A stretch of DNA of 64,000 nucleotides from Channallabes apus (lineage: Eukaryota; Chordata; Actinopteri; Siluriformes; Clariidae): contig CM060125.1 in NCBI GenBank assembly GCA_030522415.1, positions 6,310,901 through 6,374,900 on the forward strand. Direction: 5' to 3'. Position numbers and translations under genes: made by a program. Each line of letters opens with the position of its first letter. The first letter of the stretch is position 1. This document shows, in pieces, positions 10,621 to 22,438 of this stretch. The notes beneath the pieces were generated by a model that saw nothing but the letters and a program-made list of their open reading frames with translations, had not been told where the DNA came from and ran no database searches.

Positions 10621-12024
10621 GTGGGGAGCAGACCCGAAGGAGAGGGTGAGTCAAAACATTTTTTTCCTACTAACACTTCTTGCTCTGATCGCAATGAAGA
10701 AAAGCTTGCTATCTTTTTCAATGATTCAATTCACATTTGTATCTTAGAAACATCCACACATGCTACGTATGATCTTGAAGAATACAGTATCAGTAAAATG
10801 CCAACAATGGAATTGCAGCTCCATGACAAACAAAATTCATTTTGCTACATTCCATGCAGGTCATTCAGTCATTAAAGTGTGTGAATTTGACAGTTTAGTG
10901 AAACAGAGTGGCAGATTCCTGAACTCTGTGGGCACTTCAGGACATGCCGCTGAAAAGAGCCTCATAAAGCCAAGCGTGTGGCTTTTTCCAGGTGTACATG
11001 ATAAATTTAGATTTTTTGCTCTTATTGCTGCCCAGTAAATCTATTGGGGTGAAGATTTCATATGTAAATTAGGTATAAAACTCTTGAGACTAAACCAGTA
11101 TTGAGCCTGAGGATTTCACTCTTGTGAAATGTGATCCGTTGCCCCTGTTGTATGTGTATGAATGGAAGCTCTGCACTTCAACTGTGAGTTCAGTAAATGC
11201 TACGGTGATAGACAAATATATACCAGTAAACACATTATGATATTAGATATGTGTCACATATCTAATTTTTTTAAAGATAAGCTCAGATGTGTAGTTAATG
11301 TGGATAAAAGGAGTGTGAACATGAGAAAATGTAGCACAAGCGTCACAGTAATGTCCCTTAATCACAGTAGGGACACCCCTAATGTGTTATTGGATAAAAG
11401 TAATAAGGATGAGGAAGAAAAAAAAATTATAATATTGGGCCTTTGAGTGACATGTGGTATGAATGAGAGTGATTGAGAATGAACCTCTTATCTGACATTA
11501 CATTACAGCCACAGAGAAACAAATGCTGATGCAATGCTGAAAAATCATGTGTTAAAGTATGAAAGAACTGTATATATTACAGTACCTACAGTCACAAGAC
11601 CTGGCCAGGCAGAAAAAATTTAGTTATCAGCATGCGGAGCTTTTTCTTTTTTAAAAAGAATTTACTTTTATCATTACTCACTAAAATGTATGGGCTAATG
11701 GGAAGCACGATGTAGGTTTAATTAAGCGAAGTGAACTGGCGGTGATCACCCCAAAGTAAAATTTAGGCCCTACAAACTTCATACTGTATCTACCCAAGTC
11801 TTTAACTGAAATAATTCCAGTGTTTAATTCTTTATTTTAAAGCTGTTGTCATGGTAAACATCAGCAACTTCTTATTTTCCAGCAGAACAAGGTCATAAAG
11901 CAAACCATATAAAAGCTACAATTCGCACATACAAGTCATATCTTACTGTAGGTCAAATTGTTTTGGAACAAGATAAAACTTTGGATCCAAGTACAATAGT
12001 AGTCCAATATATTCTAAAACAAAT
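10621..12024 (+). pseudogene. Downstream ERV sequence with a possible protease remnant
   Basis: Degenerate sequence follows gag. Around 11038-11075 the translation reads WGEDFICKLGIKL, similar to the conserved end of retroviral proteases where a Leu-Gly-Arg-Asp motif precedes a Cys-Lys-Leu-Gly. The rest consists of short broken frames. The Gypsy element cuts the region at 12024. No reverse transcriptase motif (YXDD) is seen in this orientation. Confidence 0.5.
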
Positions 12025-12548
12025 TGTCATGCTTTCCTGGAATGATACACACAATGCTGCAGGTGCAGGAACAAATCAGGCTTTATTTTCTCTTTTCGCA
12101 CAAACAAAACTTAAATAACTTAAATCTCCACCCCGCGGGTGGTATTTTCCTGACGCGGTCTGCAGGCGGTTACACAAGAAAACACAAAGGGGCGTTCATA
12201 AACGCTGAGTTCACATGAGACGAAAATAGCTGCTCCACAGCCGTGTCAGTCCTTGAGTGTGAAGCTGCCTTGCTTCACACTACCTCGCCTGCAGATACCG
12301 CTAGCCCTTGGGGGAGAAAAACACAGAGAGAGTGTCAGAGGTGTAAGGTGTGGCATAATGGTGACCAGACGCTGAGGTATGGGTTCGGCTGGTTTAAATA
12401 GTGAGACACATGAGGTAGAGACAGGTGTTTCCTATTGCAACATTAGGGGTAGACAATGACATACTCAGACACACTAGGGGGAGACAAAGCTACGGCTCAG
12501 TAAGCCGGTGAACCGGATCTCCGGGGCTGCGGAGGTTCGGATGTTACA
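12025..12548 (-). repeat. Gypsy element 3' LTR
   Basis: Nearly identical to 16890-17415. The pol frame runs into it and stops at 12497. Confidence 0.95.
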
Positions 12549-15500
12549 TTACCCCCCTCCCCAGGACCGGCTTCCTGAAGAGGAGGTGGGCGCTCCCCCT
12601 GCGTTACCAAAGGGGATCGGAACCCACCGACCTGATGGAATTGCCGGCGGGCGGGTCGGCCTCGAGGTCGTGGCGCAGGACGATCCGGCCGTGCCTTGTG
12701 GAACTCGGAAATGAGTTCAGGGCTCAGGATGTCCCGCGCCGGAACCCAGCTGCGTTCCTCCGGACTGTAACCCTCCCACTCCACCAGATATTGGAGTGAG
12801 CCTCCACGCCTTCGGGAATCCAACAGTTGTTGGACTCTAAATGCCGGAGCGCCCTCGATTTCCACAGCCCCGGGGAGCGAGGGGGTCACGACCCCCTCAT
12901 CCAGCGGTCCCCTTCTTACTGGCCTGAGAAGAGAGATGTGAAAAGTAGGGTTAATGCGCATGTGTGGGGGGAGTTGCAATTTAAACGATACCGGGTTAAT
13001 TTGGGCTACGATGGGGAAGGGACCGATGAATCGTGGGGATAACTTACGACAGGGGAGGTTAAGAGAGAGGTCCTTTGTCGAGAGCCAAACCCGATCACCT
13101 ACCTGGAGCGGAGGAGTTTCCCCTCGCCGTCTATCGGCGAATTTTTTAAAACGACGAACTGCTTGGGAGATATGAGCATGCGCTCCCTCCCATACTTTTT
13201 CCGCTTTTTTAAACCACTCGTCCACCATGGGGATATTGGTGGGAGTGGCATCCCAAGGACAGAGCGGCGGCTGGTATCCGAGCACGCACTGAAACGGCGT
13301 TAGGCCGGTTGAGGAATGTCTTAAAGAGTTTCGTGCATATTCCGCCCAGAGTAAATAGTCCGCCCACTCATGTTGTCGACTACTACAATATGCGCGAAGG
13401 AATTTCCCGAGATCTTGTACAGTCCGCTCTGCCTGTCCATTAGACTCCGGGTGATAGCCTGAGGTTAGACTAACAGTGGTCCCCAATTTCTGGAAAAAAG
13501 CTTTCCAGACTCTGGCGATAAATTGGGGACCACGATCTGAAACGATATCCTCCGGAATACCGTAGTAGCGAAACACTGCATCGAATAGGGTTTCCGTCAC
13601 CTGGGCGGCGGTTGGGAGAGCGCAGAACGGGACAAACCGACAGCCTTTGGAGAAACGATCCACCACTACTAGAACTGTCGTGTACCCTTTTGACACTGGC
13701 AGATCCGTCACAAAATCCACCGCTAGGTGGGACCACGGTCTGTTTGGGGTGGGTAAGGGCATTAATTTACCAACTGGCAACCCACGGGGGCTCTTACTGG
13801 TTGCGCAGGTAACACAAGACGAAACAACTGTTTTCACCGTTTCCCGCATATTTGGCCACCAGAACCTAGGTTCCAGTAATTGAAAGGTCTTTAATTCGCC
13901 GGGATGTCCAGATGTGAGGTTAATGTGGGCCTCCACGGTCACTCGTTCTCGTAGTGACTCCGGTACGTAGGTTCGATCCGGAGGACAGTCAGCCGGCACG
14001 GACTCGGTTCGTGTCGCCTGGACTATCTCCGCATCGAGATCCCACGTTATCGGAGCCACCACGAGTGCCGGGGGCAAAATGGTTTCAGGAGCCGTGGGTC
14101 GATCCTGCGCCGCGAAACAGCGGGAGAGCGCGTCCGCTTTTAAGTTTTTAGAGCCGGGGCGATAGGTAATGATGAAATGGAAACGGGTGAAAAACAGTGC
14201 CCAGCGGGCTTGCCGAGGGTTTAGTCTTTTAGCTTGTTGGAGGTACTCTAGATTCTTATGATCGGTGAGCACTGTGAATGGGTGTTCTGCTCCCTCCAAC
14301 CAATGCCTCCACTCCTCTAACGCCGCTTTTATGGCTAGCAGTTCGCGATTTCCGATATCATAATTGCACTCAGCAGGTGTCAGTTTTCTCGAAAAGAAAG
14401 CGCAGGGGTATAGCTTCTCTGGGTGGCCATGGCGCTGTGACAGTACCGCTCCTAATCCTACTTCCGACGCATCGACCTCGACTACGAAGGGCTTAGTTGG
14501 ATCGGGAAGTTTTAAGATGGGCGCAGAAGTAAAAGATTGTTTTAGACGCTGGAATGCGAGACGCGCTTCCGGCGTGAACGGGCGCAGCTTTTGTGGTTTT
14601 CCCTTCAATAAGTTAGTGAGCGGTGCTGCCAGTGTACTATAGCCCCTAATGAAGCGCCTGTAAAAATTAGCGAACCCAAGGAAGCTTTGTAGCGCTTTCA
14701 CTGATGTGGGTTCCGGCCATAATTGGACCGCACTGACCTTAGCTTTGTCCATCATGACCCCCCGTGGCCCTATGCGATAGCCCAGAAATGCTATCTCCGT
14801 TTTGTGGAATTCACACTTCTCCGCCTTCACATAGAGCCCATGTTCCCTTAGTCGACGGAGGACGGCGGTCACATGACGGACATGCTCTCCATATGACCGA
14901 GAGTATATCAGAATGTCATCTAAATATACTATCACAAACCGGTTCAACATATGTCGAAGCACGTCATTCATGAACCCCTGAAACACCGCAGGTGCATTCA
15001 CCAGTCCATAGGCCATCACATTATACTGATAATGACCTGATGTAGTGCTAAATGCAGTCTTCCACTCATCTCCCTTGCGAACACGAACGAGGTTATATGC
15101 GCTGCGGAGGTCTAGTTTAGAAAAGATGGACGCGCCTCGGAGCAGGTCGATCGCGGCTGGTACCAGAGGCAGTGGGTGCTTATATTTTATTGTGATGGCA
15201 TTGAGACCCCGGTAATCAATACACGGCCTAAGGCCCCCCCCTCTCTTTTCGATAAAAAAGAATCCTGCTGAGGCTGGAGACGTGGAGCGACTAATGAGTC
15301 CCTGTCCGAGAGCCTCTCTCACGTATTCCTCCATTGCCCGGGTTTCAGCCACGGACAATGGGTAAACCCGCGAGCTAGGCGGTGCTTTCCCGGGCAGGAG
15401 GTCGATAGCGCAATCCCACGGGCGGTGAGGGGGAAGTCGTGCAGCAGCCCTAATACTAAATACGTCTTTAAACCGGTCGTACTCAGATGGCACTGTAGTC

Positions 15501-15979
15501 GAAACCAGGGCGCTGGGGCTTTCGATCGAAGTTGTTTGGACCATCAATGAGGATGGTGAACAGAATTTTGCGCATCGGGGAGACCAGGATAGGATGCGTG
15601 ACCCAGCCCAATCAAAATTAGGGTTGTGAGAGCGCAGCCATGGAAGGCCGAGCACGACGGACTGACTCACCTGAGGAATCACATAGAATTTTATTTCCTC
15701 CGTGTGGTTTGGGAACGTTAACCGTAAGGGCGCGGAGATCATTGTAACGGGCGATTGTGCTAATGGGTTGCCATCGAGTGCATTAATCCCGATCGGGGTT
15801 GGAAGCTTCGACACTGGAGCATGCAGCGAGGAAAGGAGAGAGGAAGAAATAAAATTCCCAGCCGACCCGGAATCTATTAACGGGGAAACAGACAGAATAT
15901 GGTTATGGTATGATAGTTTTGCATTGATGCAGAATGACTGGGTGATACGTGAGGGTGTATGTGGAGTTACTTGTAACAA
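12497..15979 (-). CDS. Gypsy Pol polyprotein (protease, RT, RNase H, integrase, chromodomain)
   Basis: An uninterrupted frame of 1160 codons. Order: aspartic protease with [10 protein letters not shown] (Asp36); reverse transcriptase with [11 protein letters not shown] and catalytic YLDD at about 352-355; RNase H with [14 protein letters not shown] and [10 protein letters not shown]; integrase with an HHCC zinc domain ([10 protein letters not shown] ... CVTCATSK), then catalytic Asp in VDFVTDLP, Asp in VSDRGPQF and Glu in NGQAERTV; and a C-terminal chromodomain, [17 protein letters not shown]. Chromodomains direct chromovirus integration to histone-marked chromatin. All catalytic residues are present and I see no stop, so the enzyme portion may be functional. 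The frame probably continues from gag rather than starting at its first Met. Confidence 0.96.
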   Translation of the reverse strand: MLQVTPHTPSRITQSFCINAKLSYHNHILSVSPLIDSGSAGNFISSSLLSSLHAPVSKLPTPIGINALDGNPLAQSPVTMISAPLRLTFPNHTEEIKFYVIPQVSQSVVLGLPWLRSHNPNFDWAGSRILSWSPRCAKFCSPSSLMVQTTSIESPSALVSTTVPSEYDRFKDVFSIRAAARLPPHRPWDCAIDLLPGKAPPSSRVYPLSVAETRAMEEYVREALGQGLISRSTSPASAGFFFIEKRGGGLRPCIDYRGLNAITIKYKHPLPLVPAAIDLLRGASIFSKLDLRSAYNLVRVRKGDEWKTAFSTTSGHYQYNVMAYGLVNAPAVFQGFMNDVLRHMLNRFVIVYLDDILIYSRSYGEHVRHVTAVLRRLREHGLYVKAEKCEFHKTEIAFLGYRIGPRGVMMDKAKVSAVQLWPEPTSVKALQSFLGFANFYRRFIRGYSTLAAPLTNLLKGKPQKLRPFTPEARLAFQRLKQSFTSAPILKLPDPTKPFVVEVDASEVGLGAVLSQRHGHPEKLYPCAFFSRKLTPAECNYDIGNRELLAIKAALEEWRHWLEGAEHPFTVLTDHKNLEYLQQAKRLNPRQARWALFFTRFHFIITYRPGSKNLKADALSRCFAAQDRPTAPETILPPALVVAPITWDLDAEIVQATRTESVPADCPPDRTYVPESLRERVTVEAHINLTSGHPGELKTFQLLEPRFWWPNMRETVKTVVSSCVTCATSKSPRGLPVGKLMPLPTPNRPWSHLAVDFVTDLPVSKGYTTVLVVVDRFSKGCRFVPFCALPTAAQVTETLFDAVFRYYGIPEDIVSDRGPQFIARVWKAFFQKLGTTVSLTSGYHPESNGQAERTVQDLGKFLRAYCSSRQHEWADYLLWAEYARNSLRHSSTGLTPFQCVLGYQPPLCPWDATPTNIPMVDEWFKKAEKVWEGAHAHISQAVRRFKKFADRRRGETPPLQVGDRVWLSTKDLSLNLPCRKLSPRFIGPFPIVAQINPVSFKLQLPPHMRINPTFHISLLRPVRRGPLDEGVVTPSLPGAVEIEGAPAFRVQQLLDSRRRGGSLQYLVEWEGYSPEERSWVPARDILSPELISEFHKARPDRPAPRPRGRPARRQFHQVGGFRSPLVTQGERPPPLQEAGPGEGGNVTSEPPQPRRSGSPAY

Positions 15980-15989
15980 TGGGCATGTT

Positions 15990-16895
15990 TTAATGAGGTG
16001 TCCTCCCCCCCCCGCAGTACAGGCAAAGTCCTGCCGTGAATCGGCGTCTCCTCTCCTGTGCCGACAACCTGGACGTGCCTACGTCCATCGGCTCCGCTGC
16101 ACCTTCTCGGGGTCTCGGCGGGCTCTTGTTGGGGCTGAGACGGCGGCGCAGTGCAGCACTGCCCCCTGCTGCTCTCGCGGGGTTCTGCCTTTTCTGACCG
16201 CGGAGGTGCTGGTCTAACTTAATGGCGAGCTGGATGGTCTCATCGAGATCCATCTCCGCGTCACGACATGCCAGCTCGAGTTGGATCTCGGGTTGTAGAC
16301 CATCCCGGAAGCGTGCGAGGAGACTTCTCTCACACCATTCACTCTCCGCGGCCAGGATTTTAAATTTCACGGCGTAATCCACCACCGTGGCTTGCCCTTG
16401 CCTCAGTCTCAGAAGTTGTTGCTCCCCCGTCCGACCCTGATCCGGGTGGTCAAAGACTGAGCGAAAGGCGCGTTGGAACCGCGAAAAGTCGATCACGTCT
16501 CGACCTCCCGCACACCATATCGCCGTTGCCCAGTCCATAGCCGCACCTGTGAGCTGTTGTGTGACGAAACTGATCTTTTGACGGTCGTCCAGTCCCGGGT
16601 AGTTCGCCAGATACAGCTCACAGGCGAGGAGGAACTTTCTGCAGCCCTCCGGATCACCCGCGTATCTTTCGGGGGGGGCTGCTCTTGGGGGTGATCGTGA
16701 GGGGTGCCTCGGCGCCGGGGATGAGGGTGACTGGCCGGCAGCAATGTCACGGACACTGTGCGCCAAGTCGTTGATCGCGCGAGCTAGACTGTCCATTTGC
16801 CCCTGCTGTCTTCGGATGTAATCCATCATGGGCGGGGTGTTGCCTGGCAGGGGCGTTCCTGCTGCAGTCTGGAAGACGGTCTGGTCATCTGTCAT
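15990..16895 (-). CDS. Gypsy Gag protein, frame broken in its zinc knuckle
   Basis: About 300 codons from an ATG at 16895 ([13 protein letters not shown]), which lies inside the last six bases of the 5' LTR. Visible parts are a helical N-terminal segment ([18 protein letters not shown]), a retrotransposon-gag core (AMDWATAIW ... [11 protein letters not shown], and [16 protein letters not shown]), and a basic tail ending in the first half of a CCHC knuckle (LCLYCGGG). The frame then stops at 15990. The His and last Cys of the knuckle are in the pol frame, and the switch occurs at nine consecutive G (plus-strand C, 16005-16013). It could be a homopolymer mutation or a frameshift site. Gag forms the particle and binds element RNA. 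Confidence 0.9.
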   Translation of the reverse strand: MTDDQTVFQTAAGTPLPGNTPPMMDYIRRQQGQMDSLARAINDLAHSVRDIAAGQSPSSPAPRHPSRSPPRAAPPERYAGDPEGCRKFLLACELYLANYPGLDDRQKISFVTQQLTGAAMDWATAIWCAGGRDVIDFSRFQRAFRSVFDHPDQGRTGEQQLLRLRQGQATVVDYAVKFKILAAESEWCERSLLARFRDGLQPEIQLELACRDAEMDLDETIQLAIKLDQHLRGQKRQNPARAAGGSAALRRRLSPNKSPPRPREGAAEPMDVGTSRLSAQERRRRFTAGLCLYCGGGRTPH

Positions 16896-17415
16896 GCTTT
16901 CCTGGAATGATACACACAATGCTGCAGGTGCAGGAACAAATCAGGCTTTATTTTCTCTCTTTTCGCACAAACAAAACTTAAATAACTTAAATCTCCACCC
17001 CGCGGGTGGTATTTTCCTGACGCGGTCTGCAGGCGGTTACACAAGAAAACACAAAGGGGCGTTCATAAACGCTGAGTTCACATGAGACGAAAATAGCTGC
17101 TCCACAGCTGTGTCAGTCCTTGAGTGTGAAGCTGCCTTGCTTCACACTACCTCGCCTGCAGATACCGCTAGCCCTTGGGGGAGAAAAACACAGAGAGAGT
17201 GTCAGAGGTGTAAGGTGTGGCATAATGGTGACCAGACGCTGAGGTATGGGTTCGGCTGGTTTAAATAGTGAGACACATGAGGTAGAGACAGGTGTTTCCT
17301 ATTGCAACATTAGGGGTAGACAATGACATACTCAGACACACTAAGGGGAGACAAAGCTACGGCTCAGTAAGCCGGTGAACCGGATCTCCGGGGCTGCGGA
17401 GGTTCGGATGTTACA
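16890..17415 (-). repeat. Gypsy element 5' LTR
   Basis: 526 bp. The plus-strand start TGTCATGCTTTCCTGG includes the complement of the gag ATG. No TGG-type primer-binding site follows the LTR edge: the internal sequence starts GATGACCAG on the coding strand. Confidence 0.95.
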
Positions 17416-19005
17416 CAAATAAGAAAATTGACGCTAAAGTAGAAATGTAAAAAGTAAAAGTGTTTTATTGCAGAAAAGTTATTTTGATCTATGCAATCCT
17501 CGAGGCCCCAGTGAGCTACACACTCATGGGAAGGGTCTACTGGCCCACAGTGCACTTAGTTGAACTCTGGAAGCAGGAATAATCTTTAATTGAATCAAAT
17601 TTGGCAGTACAAACTACTTTAATATTGGACATTTCAAATTCTAAAAGGCCTTTTACAAAAATTGTTGATGAAAAGAATTGTTGCATGATTTCAGACTGGC
17701 TGCAAAAAAAAAGGGAGAGAGAGAAACAATGAGATCTTTATCTCACTTCTCAACCAAATCAGATCCTGTAGCAGCAGCATCACCCATGTGTTTATGTCCA
17801 GTACCAGAAGCTGAGAAGGCAGGTATAGAATAAAGATGTATAGTGGGCTATAGTAATTTGACATTTCTAGTTCATGAAGTTTCAGTATCTTTTATACAGA
17901 GAAGAATCACACTTATTTGCAACAGAGTGGTTAAAGTACAATACTAAATTATAAATATCAATGTGGAAAGATGTATAGTTCTAACCCTCTAACTCCTTTC
18001 TTTCACTGTTAAACAACTTTGTTCCACTAGGATTGATCCACAGTAAGCGCCACTACAGAATCCGGATATAAAATGAACGTGGATGGAACAATATTTTGTG
18101 ATAGAGAAATAGGTGTTAACAGGAGTTTGTCATAGTTATAGCACATGAAATTTAAATAGTGTAAATGTAATGCTCAAACTAACAAATTAGATTCTATTTC
18201 AGAAAAACAGATGCAGCAGCGAAGGCCGTGGCCAAACTTCCCATTTCCTATAACCATAACATGTGTGTGTCTAATGCTCTCACCCCCACAGCTAACCTTG
18301 AAGAGCTTCAGAGCTACAGTCACTCTAGGAGAGGAAACACTCTGGAGAAAAGCGGGATGTGTTTTGACAGAAGGGGTTTGGTACGACCCTAATCACAAGC
18401 CGTGTCTACCTATAAAGCTATTTCTTTTTATGCTAAGTTGACACATGGGTAAGGACCATGTGTAAAAAGGGGGAATAAGCGATAGTATATGCATTTGTGT
18501 TACTAATAACATACTGCACTGTAGATAAAGGAATTAAGATGAAGCCAGAGCACACAAAAAGTAAAAGGACATTGTGAAGATGAAATGTTGTGTTATTGTG
18601 CAAAACTCTTTGAGGATTTATTTTTAATACAGGCCCACTGACAGTACTCCTAACACCATAAAAAGAAGTCAAAGTAGTGGAAACAGAGATGGGGGTACAC
18701 GCCAGCAACCTCAAACATGTTCTAGAACCTAAGAGAAAACAACACAGAGGTCGACAAGGGTGAACAGTGACGTGCTAGTAACCTCTCCTGTAAACCCCAA
18801 CAGACCCTCACCTGCACGCAAAGGGCATGGGTCAGAAGAACCAACTAGAGTGACAGAAACAACGCAGAACCACAACTCTCCACTCAAATTCATCACAACA
18901 ATAAGTACACTACATTTGAGGACAACACATGAAGAAATTGTAAGGTGTCAAAGTAGCAGTAGCACTGAGTAACATTGGTGACATATTCATAACATATATA
19001 TACAT
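17416..19005 (+). other. ERV internal sequence, heavily degenerate
   Basis: Resumes the ERV after the Gypsy with one copy of CAAAT. Only short broken frames remain; one at 18211-18441 contains a cysteine-bearing segment (TLWRKAGCVLTEGVWYD) of unknown nature. I recognise no pol motif. It probably spans what used to be the pol-env interval. Confidence 0.5.
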
Positions 19006-19020
19006 AACATATAAAGACAG

Positions 19021-19402
19021 GGGCGGCGCAGTGGTGTAGTGGTTAGCACTGTCGCCTTGCACCTCCAGGGTCTGGGTTCAATTCCCCGGCCAGGCTCGAT
19101 TCCCGTCTCTGTGTGCATGGAGTTTGCATGTTCTCCCCGTGCTTGGTGGGTTTCCTCCGGGTACTCCGGTTTCCTCCCACAGTCCAAAGATATGCAGGTT
19201 AGGCTAATTGGCGTTCCTAAATTGCCCGTAGTGTGTGATTGGGTGTGAGTGTGTGTATGTGTGTGCCCTGCGATGGATTGGCACCCTGTCCAGGGTGTAC
19301 CCTGCCTATTGCCCAAAGTCTCCTGGGATAGGCTCCAGGTCCCCCGCGACCCTGATCACAGGATTAAGCGGTATAGAAGATGAATGAAGGAATGAATGAA
19401 TG
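19021..19402 (+). mobile_element. tRNA-derived SINE (V-SINE/Mermaid-like)
   Basis: The head, GGGCGGCGCAGTGGTGTAGT, continues into a tRNA-like A box (TAGTGGTTAGC) and a B box (GGGTTCAATTCCC, about 19073-19085). The central and 3' parts include GTTTCCTCCGGGTACTCCGG and TGGGATAGGCTCCAGG, ending in ATGAATGAATG repeats. A 12-bp duplication, ATATAAAGACAG (19009-19020 and 19403-19414), marks insertion into the LINE. Internal boxes would recruit RNA polymerase III; it has no ORF and relies on a partner LINE. Confidence 0.93.
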
Positions 19403-19484
19403 ATATAAAGACAGATTCATAAGTAATCTGCCGGATCTGTCCCAATTTCTTATTAGCCCCCTAAATGCAGATGATCTAGATGAA

Positions 19485-21531
19485 GTGACTAGCAGCATGG
19501 GCACTATTTTCACCAGTACATTAGACACTGTTGCTCCCATCAGATTAAAAAAAGTCAGAGATAAAACACTTGCAACGTGGTACAACAGTCATACTCGCGC
19601 CCTAAAGAGAGCAACCCGTAACCTCGAGCGAAAATGGAGGAAAACTAAATTAGAAGTTTTTCAAATTGCGTATAAAGACAGTATGTGCAGCTATAGACAG
19701 GCTCTAAAAACTGCTAGGACTGAGCATCTTAGCCAACTGATAGCAAGAAACCAAAACAATCCCAGGTTCTTATTTAGTACAGTGGCTCGCCTAACAAAAC
19801 CTAAGATGCCCGCAGAGAGTATCCCATTACAGTTTAGAAGTGAAGACTTTATGGACTTCTTTAATGAAAAAATCAATAATATCAGGAAGAAAATAATGGA
19901 GGTTCAACCTCTAATAGTATCTCACAATCCAATTCAGCCTATAGCTTCACATTTAGATTTTCACTGCTTTACAGGTATAGGACAGGAAGAGCTGTATAAA
20001 CTCATCACCTCGGCTAAATCAACAACGTGCCTGTTAGACCCAATCCCAACCAGATTTTTGAAGTGATGCTTACGGTTGGAGAGCCACTTCTAAACATTAT
20101 TAATTCTTCATTACATCTAGGTCACGTCCCTAAACCTTTCAAGTTAGCAGTTATTAAGCCGCTTCTTAAAAAATCTAATTTGGACGCGAATGAAATAACA
20201 AATTACAGACCGATTTCAAACCTTCCGTTCATATCAAAAATACTAGAAAAAGTAGTATCAGCTCAAATATGCACATTCTTGCAGGATAACAACATCCTTG
20301 AAGAATTTCAGTCAGGTTTCAGGCCCCATCATAGCACAGAAACTGCACTAGTTAAGATTACAAACGACTTGTTTTTAGCTTCTGACCAAGGCTGCATCTC
20401 ATTGCTAGTCCTGCTCGATCTTAGTGCTGCATTCGACACTATAGATCATAATATTCTCATAGATCGCTTACAAAATTATATAGGTATTCAGGGACAGGCA
20501 TTAAAATGGTTTCGATCTTACCTGTCTGATCGCTACCATTTTGTAGATCTAAATGGAGAACCATCTGGTGTAATGCCAGTGAAATATGGGGTCCCACAAG
20601 GGTCAGTTTTAGGACCTCTGTTGTTCTCAATATACATGCTTCCCTTGGGTAACATCATTAGAAGACATGGGATTAGTTTCCATTGTTATGCTGATGATAC
20701 CCAATTATATATCTCAACTAAACCAGACGAAATACCTAAGTTGTCTAGATTAACTGAGTGTGTCCAGGACATAAAAGATTGGATGACCAATAACTTTCTT
20801 TTATTAAATTCAGATAAGACAGAGATATTACTTATTGGCCCAAAAACCAGCACACAACAGCTTTCACAATTCAGCCTGCGCTTAGAAGGATGTACTGTTA
20901 CTACCAGCTCAGCAGTAAAAGACCTGGGCGTAATATTAGACAGTAACTTGTCTTTTGAAAATCACATTTCAAATATCACAAAAACAGCCTTTTTCCATCT
21001 TCGAAATATTGCTAAACTTAGGAACATCTTATCCGTATCTGATGCAGAAAAACTAGTTCATGCAATCATGACCTCCAGACTGGACTATTGTAATGCATTA
21101 CTGGGTGGTTGTCCTGCATCCTCAATAAACAAGCTTCAGTTAATCCAAAATGCAGCTGCCAGGGTTCTCACTAGATCCAGAAAATATGATCATATAACCC
21201 CAATATTATCATCCCTGCACTGGCTACCTGTTCAGTTTAGAATAAATTACAAAATAGTATTACAGTACTTACATACAAGGCCTTAAATGGTTTAGCTCCC
21301 ACATACCCAACCAGTCTGATGCGCTACAATCCACCACGCGCCTTAAGATCACAAAGCTCCGGACTTCTGGTAGTTCCCAGAATTTCAAAATGTACAAAAG
21401 GGGGTAGGGCTTTTTCATATTTAGCTCCAAAGCTTTGGAATAGCCTTCCAGACAGTGTTCGGGGAGCAGACACAGTTTCTCAGTTCAAAAGTAGACTCAA
21501 GACGCATCTTTTTAATCTGGCATACACATAA
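19485..21531 (+). pseudogene. L2 LINE ORF2 reverse transcriptase
   Basis: Three consecutive frames make the C-terminal part of an L2 ORF2. 19485-20066 is the linker upstream of RT. 20027-21286 holds the RT, with [61 protein letters not shown] and catalytic YADDTQLY. 21319-21531 is the conserved tail (SYLAPKLWNSLPDSVRGA). Frameshifts occur near 20055 and near 21275. RT motifs are intact but the protein is not. The enzyme copies its RNA at a nicked target. Confidence 0.93.
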
Positions 21532-22094
21532 CTCATCCCATAATCTCATACTCCAGTACACCTATACCGAATGGCAACTACGCTAATTCTCCCCATCTGT
21601 TCTGTATTTCTCTACCCATCCCGAGGCATCGGGAGATTTTGCCAGCTTCAGTAGACAAAGGCCGACCCTGCGAGGTTCCTGAGGCATCCAGAGAAGGACC
21701 AGCTCCATCTGGATTCAGCTTTATGATGGTTGGAGCTACACATGCTGCTCCTGTGCTTCCAGTGATCCAGACCTCATCTGCCCTCTGCAGCTACTGACTC
21801 GTCCCTATGCTGAACTGGTCTTCATGTCAATTTAAATAATTTCTGTCATATTGAATTTTCACCTGCACAACACACAAGATATCATTTCTATCTGTTATCG
21901 CCCAAATGAGGATGGGTTCCCTGTTGAGTCTGGTTCCTCTCAAGGTTTCTTCCTAATGCCATCTCAGGGAGTTTTTCCTTGCCACCGTCGCCGTCACCCT
22001 TGGCTTGCTCATCAGAGAAATTTCATTCATTCGTCTCATTATTATTATCTGCACATTTTTCTCACACATCCACACTTCCAATTATTTTCTTTTC

Positions 22095-22145
<51 letters not shown>

Positions 22146-22438
22146 TTTATTTTAAATTTATTTATTCATTTTTTATTATTATTATTATTATTTTTTTTTT
22201 TTTTTGGTTAAATTTCTTTAATTTTTGTGAAGCTGCTTTGAGACAATGACCATTGTTAAAAGCGCTATATAAATATAATTGAATTGAATTGAATTGAACA
22301 TATAAAAGTAATTATAGTTAAAAGTAAGTGTTGTAACTACTGACAGGATAGAAGACTGTTTTAGAGGACGGAGAATATTAGTGACTGAGATTATTCACAC
22401 TACAGATTGAAGTAGCTGGACTGGACCCTTGGTTAAAA

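Larger units (their letters stand above)
12025..17415 (-). mobile_element. Full-length Ty3/Gypsy chromovirus-type retrotransposon
   Basis: Complete minus-strand element: 3' LTR 12025-12548 and 5' LTR 16890-17415, each TG...CA on the plus strand, flanked by the 5-bp duplication CAAAT (12020-12024 and 17416-17420). Gag and pol fill the interior. A polypurine tract (plus-strand CCCCCCTCCCC, 12552-12562) adjoins the 3' LTR. The LTRs differ at only a few positions (for example CCGTG/CTGTG and a TC indel), well under 1% by eye, so insertion was recent. It lies within the ERV. Confidence 0.97.
19016..22296 (+). mobile_element. 5'-truncated L2-type LINE
   Basis: Encodes an L2-like reverse transcriptase. 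Its 3' end carries the L2-type phrase TTGTTAAAAGCGCTATATAA followed by GAATT repeats, after a T-rich simple-repeat stretch (22095-22205). AACATATAAA at 19006-19015 and 22297-22306 is a 10-bp target duplication. A SINE (19021-19402) sits near its 5' edge. The endonuclease and ORF1 are missing (5' truncation). It lies in the ERV upstream of env. Confidence 0.9.

Noticed and set aside
12508..16694. Plus-strand ORFs across the Gypsy element
   Set aside because: They are antisense to the long pol and gag frames and show no domain.
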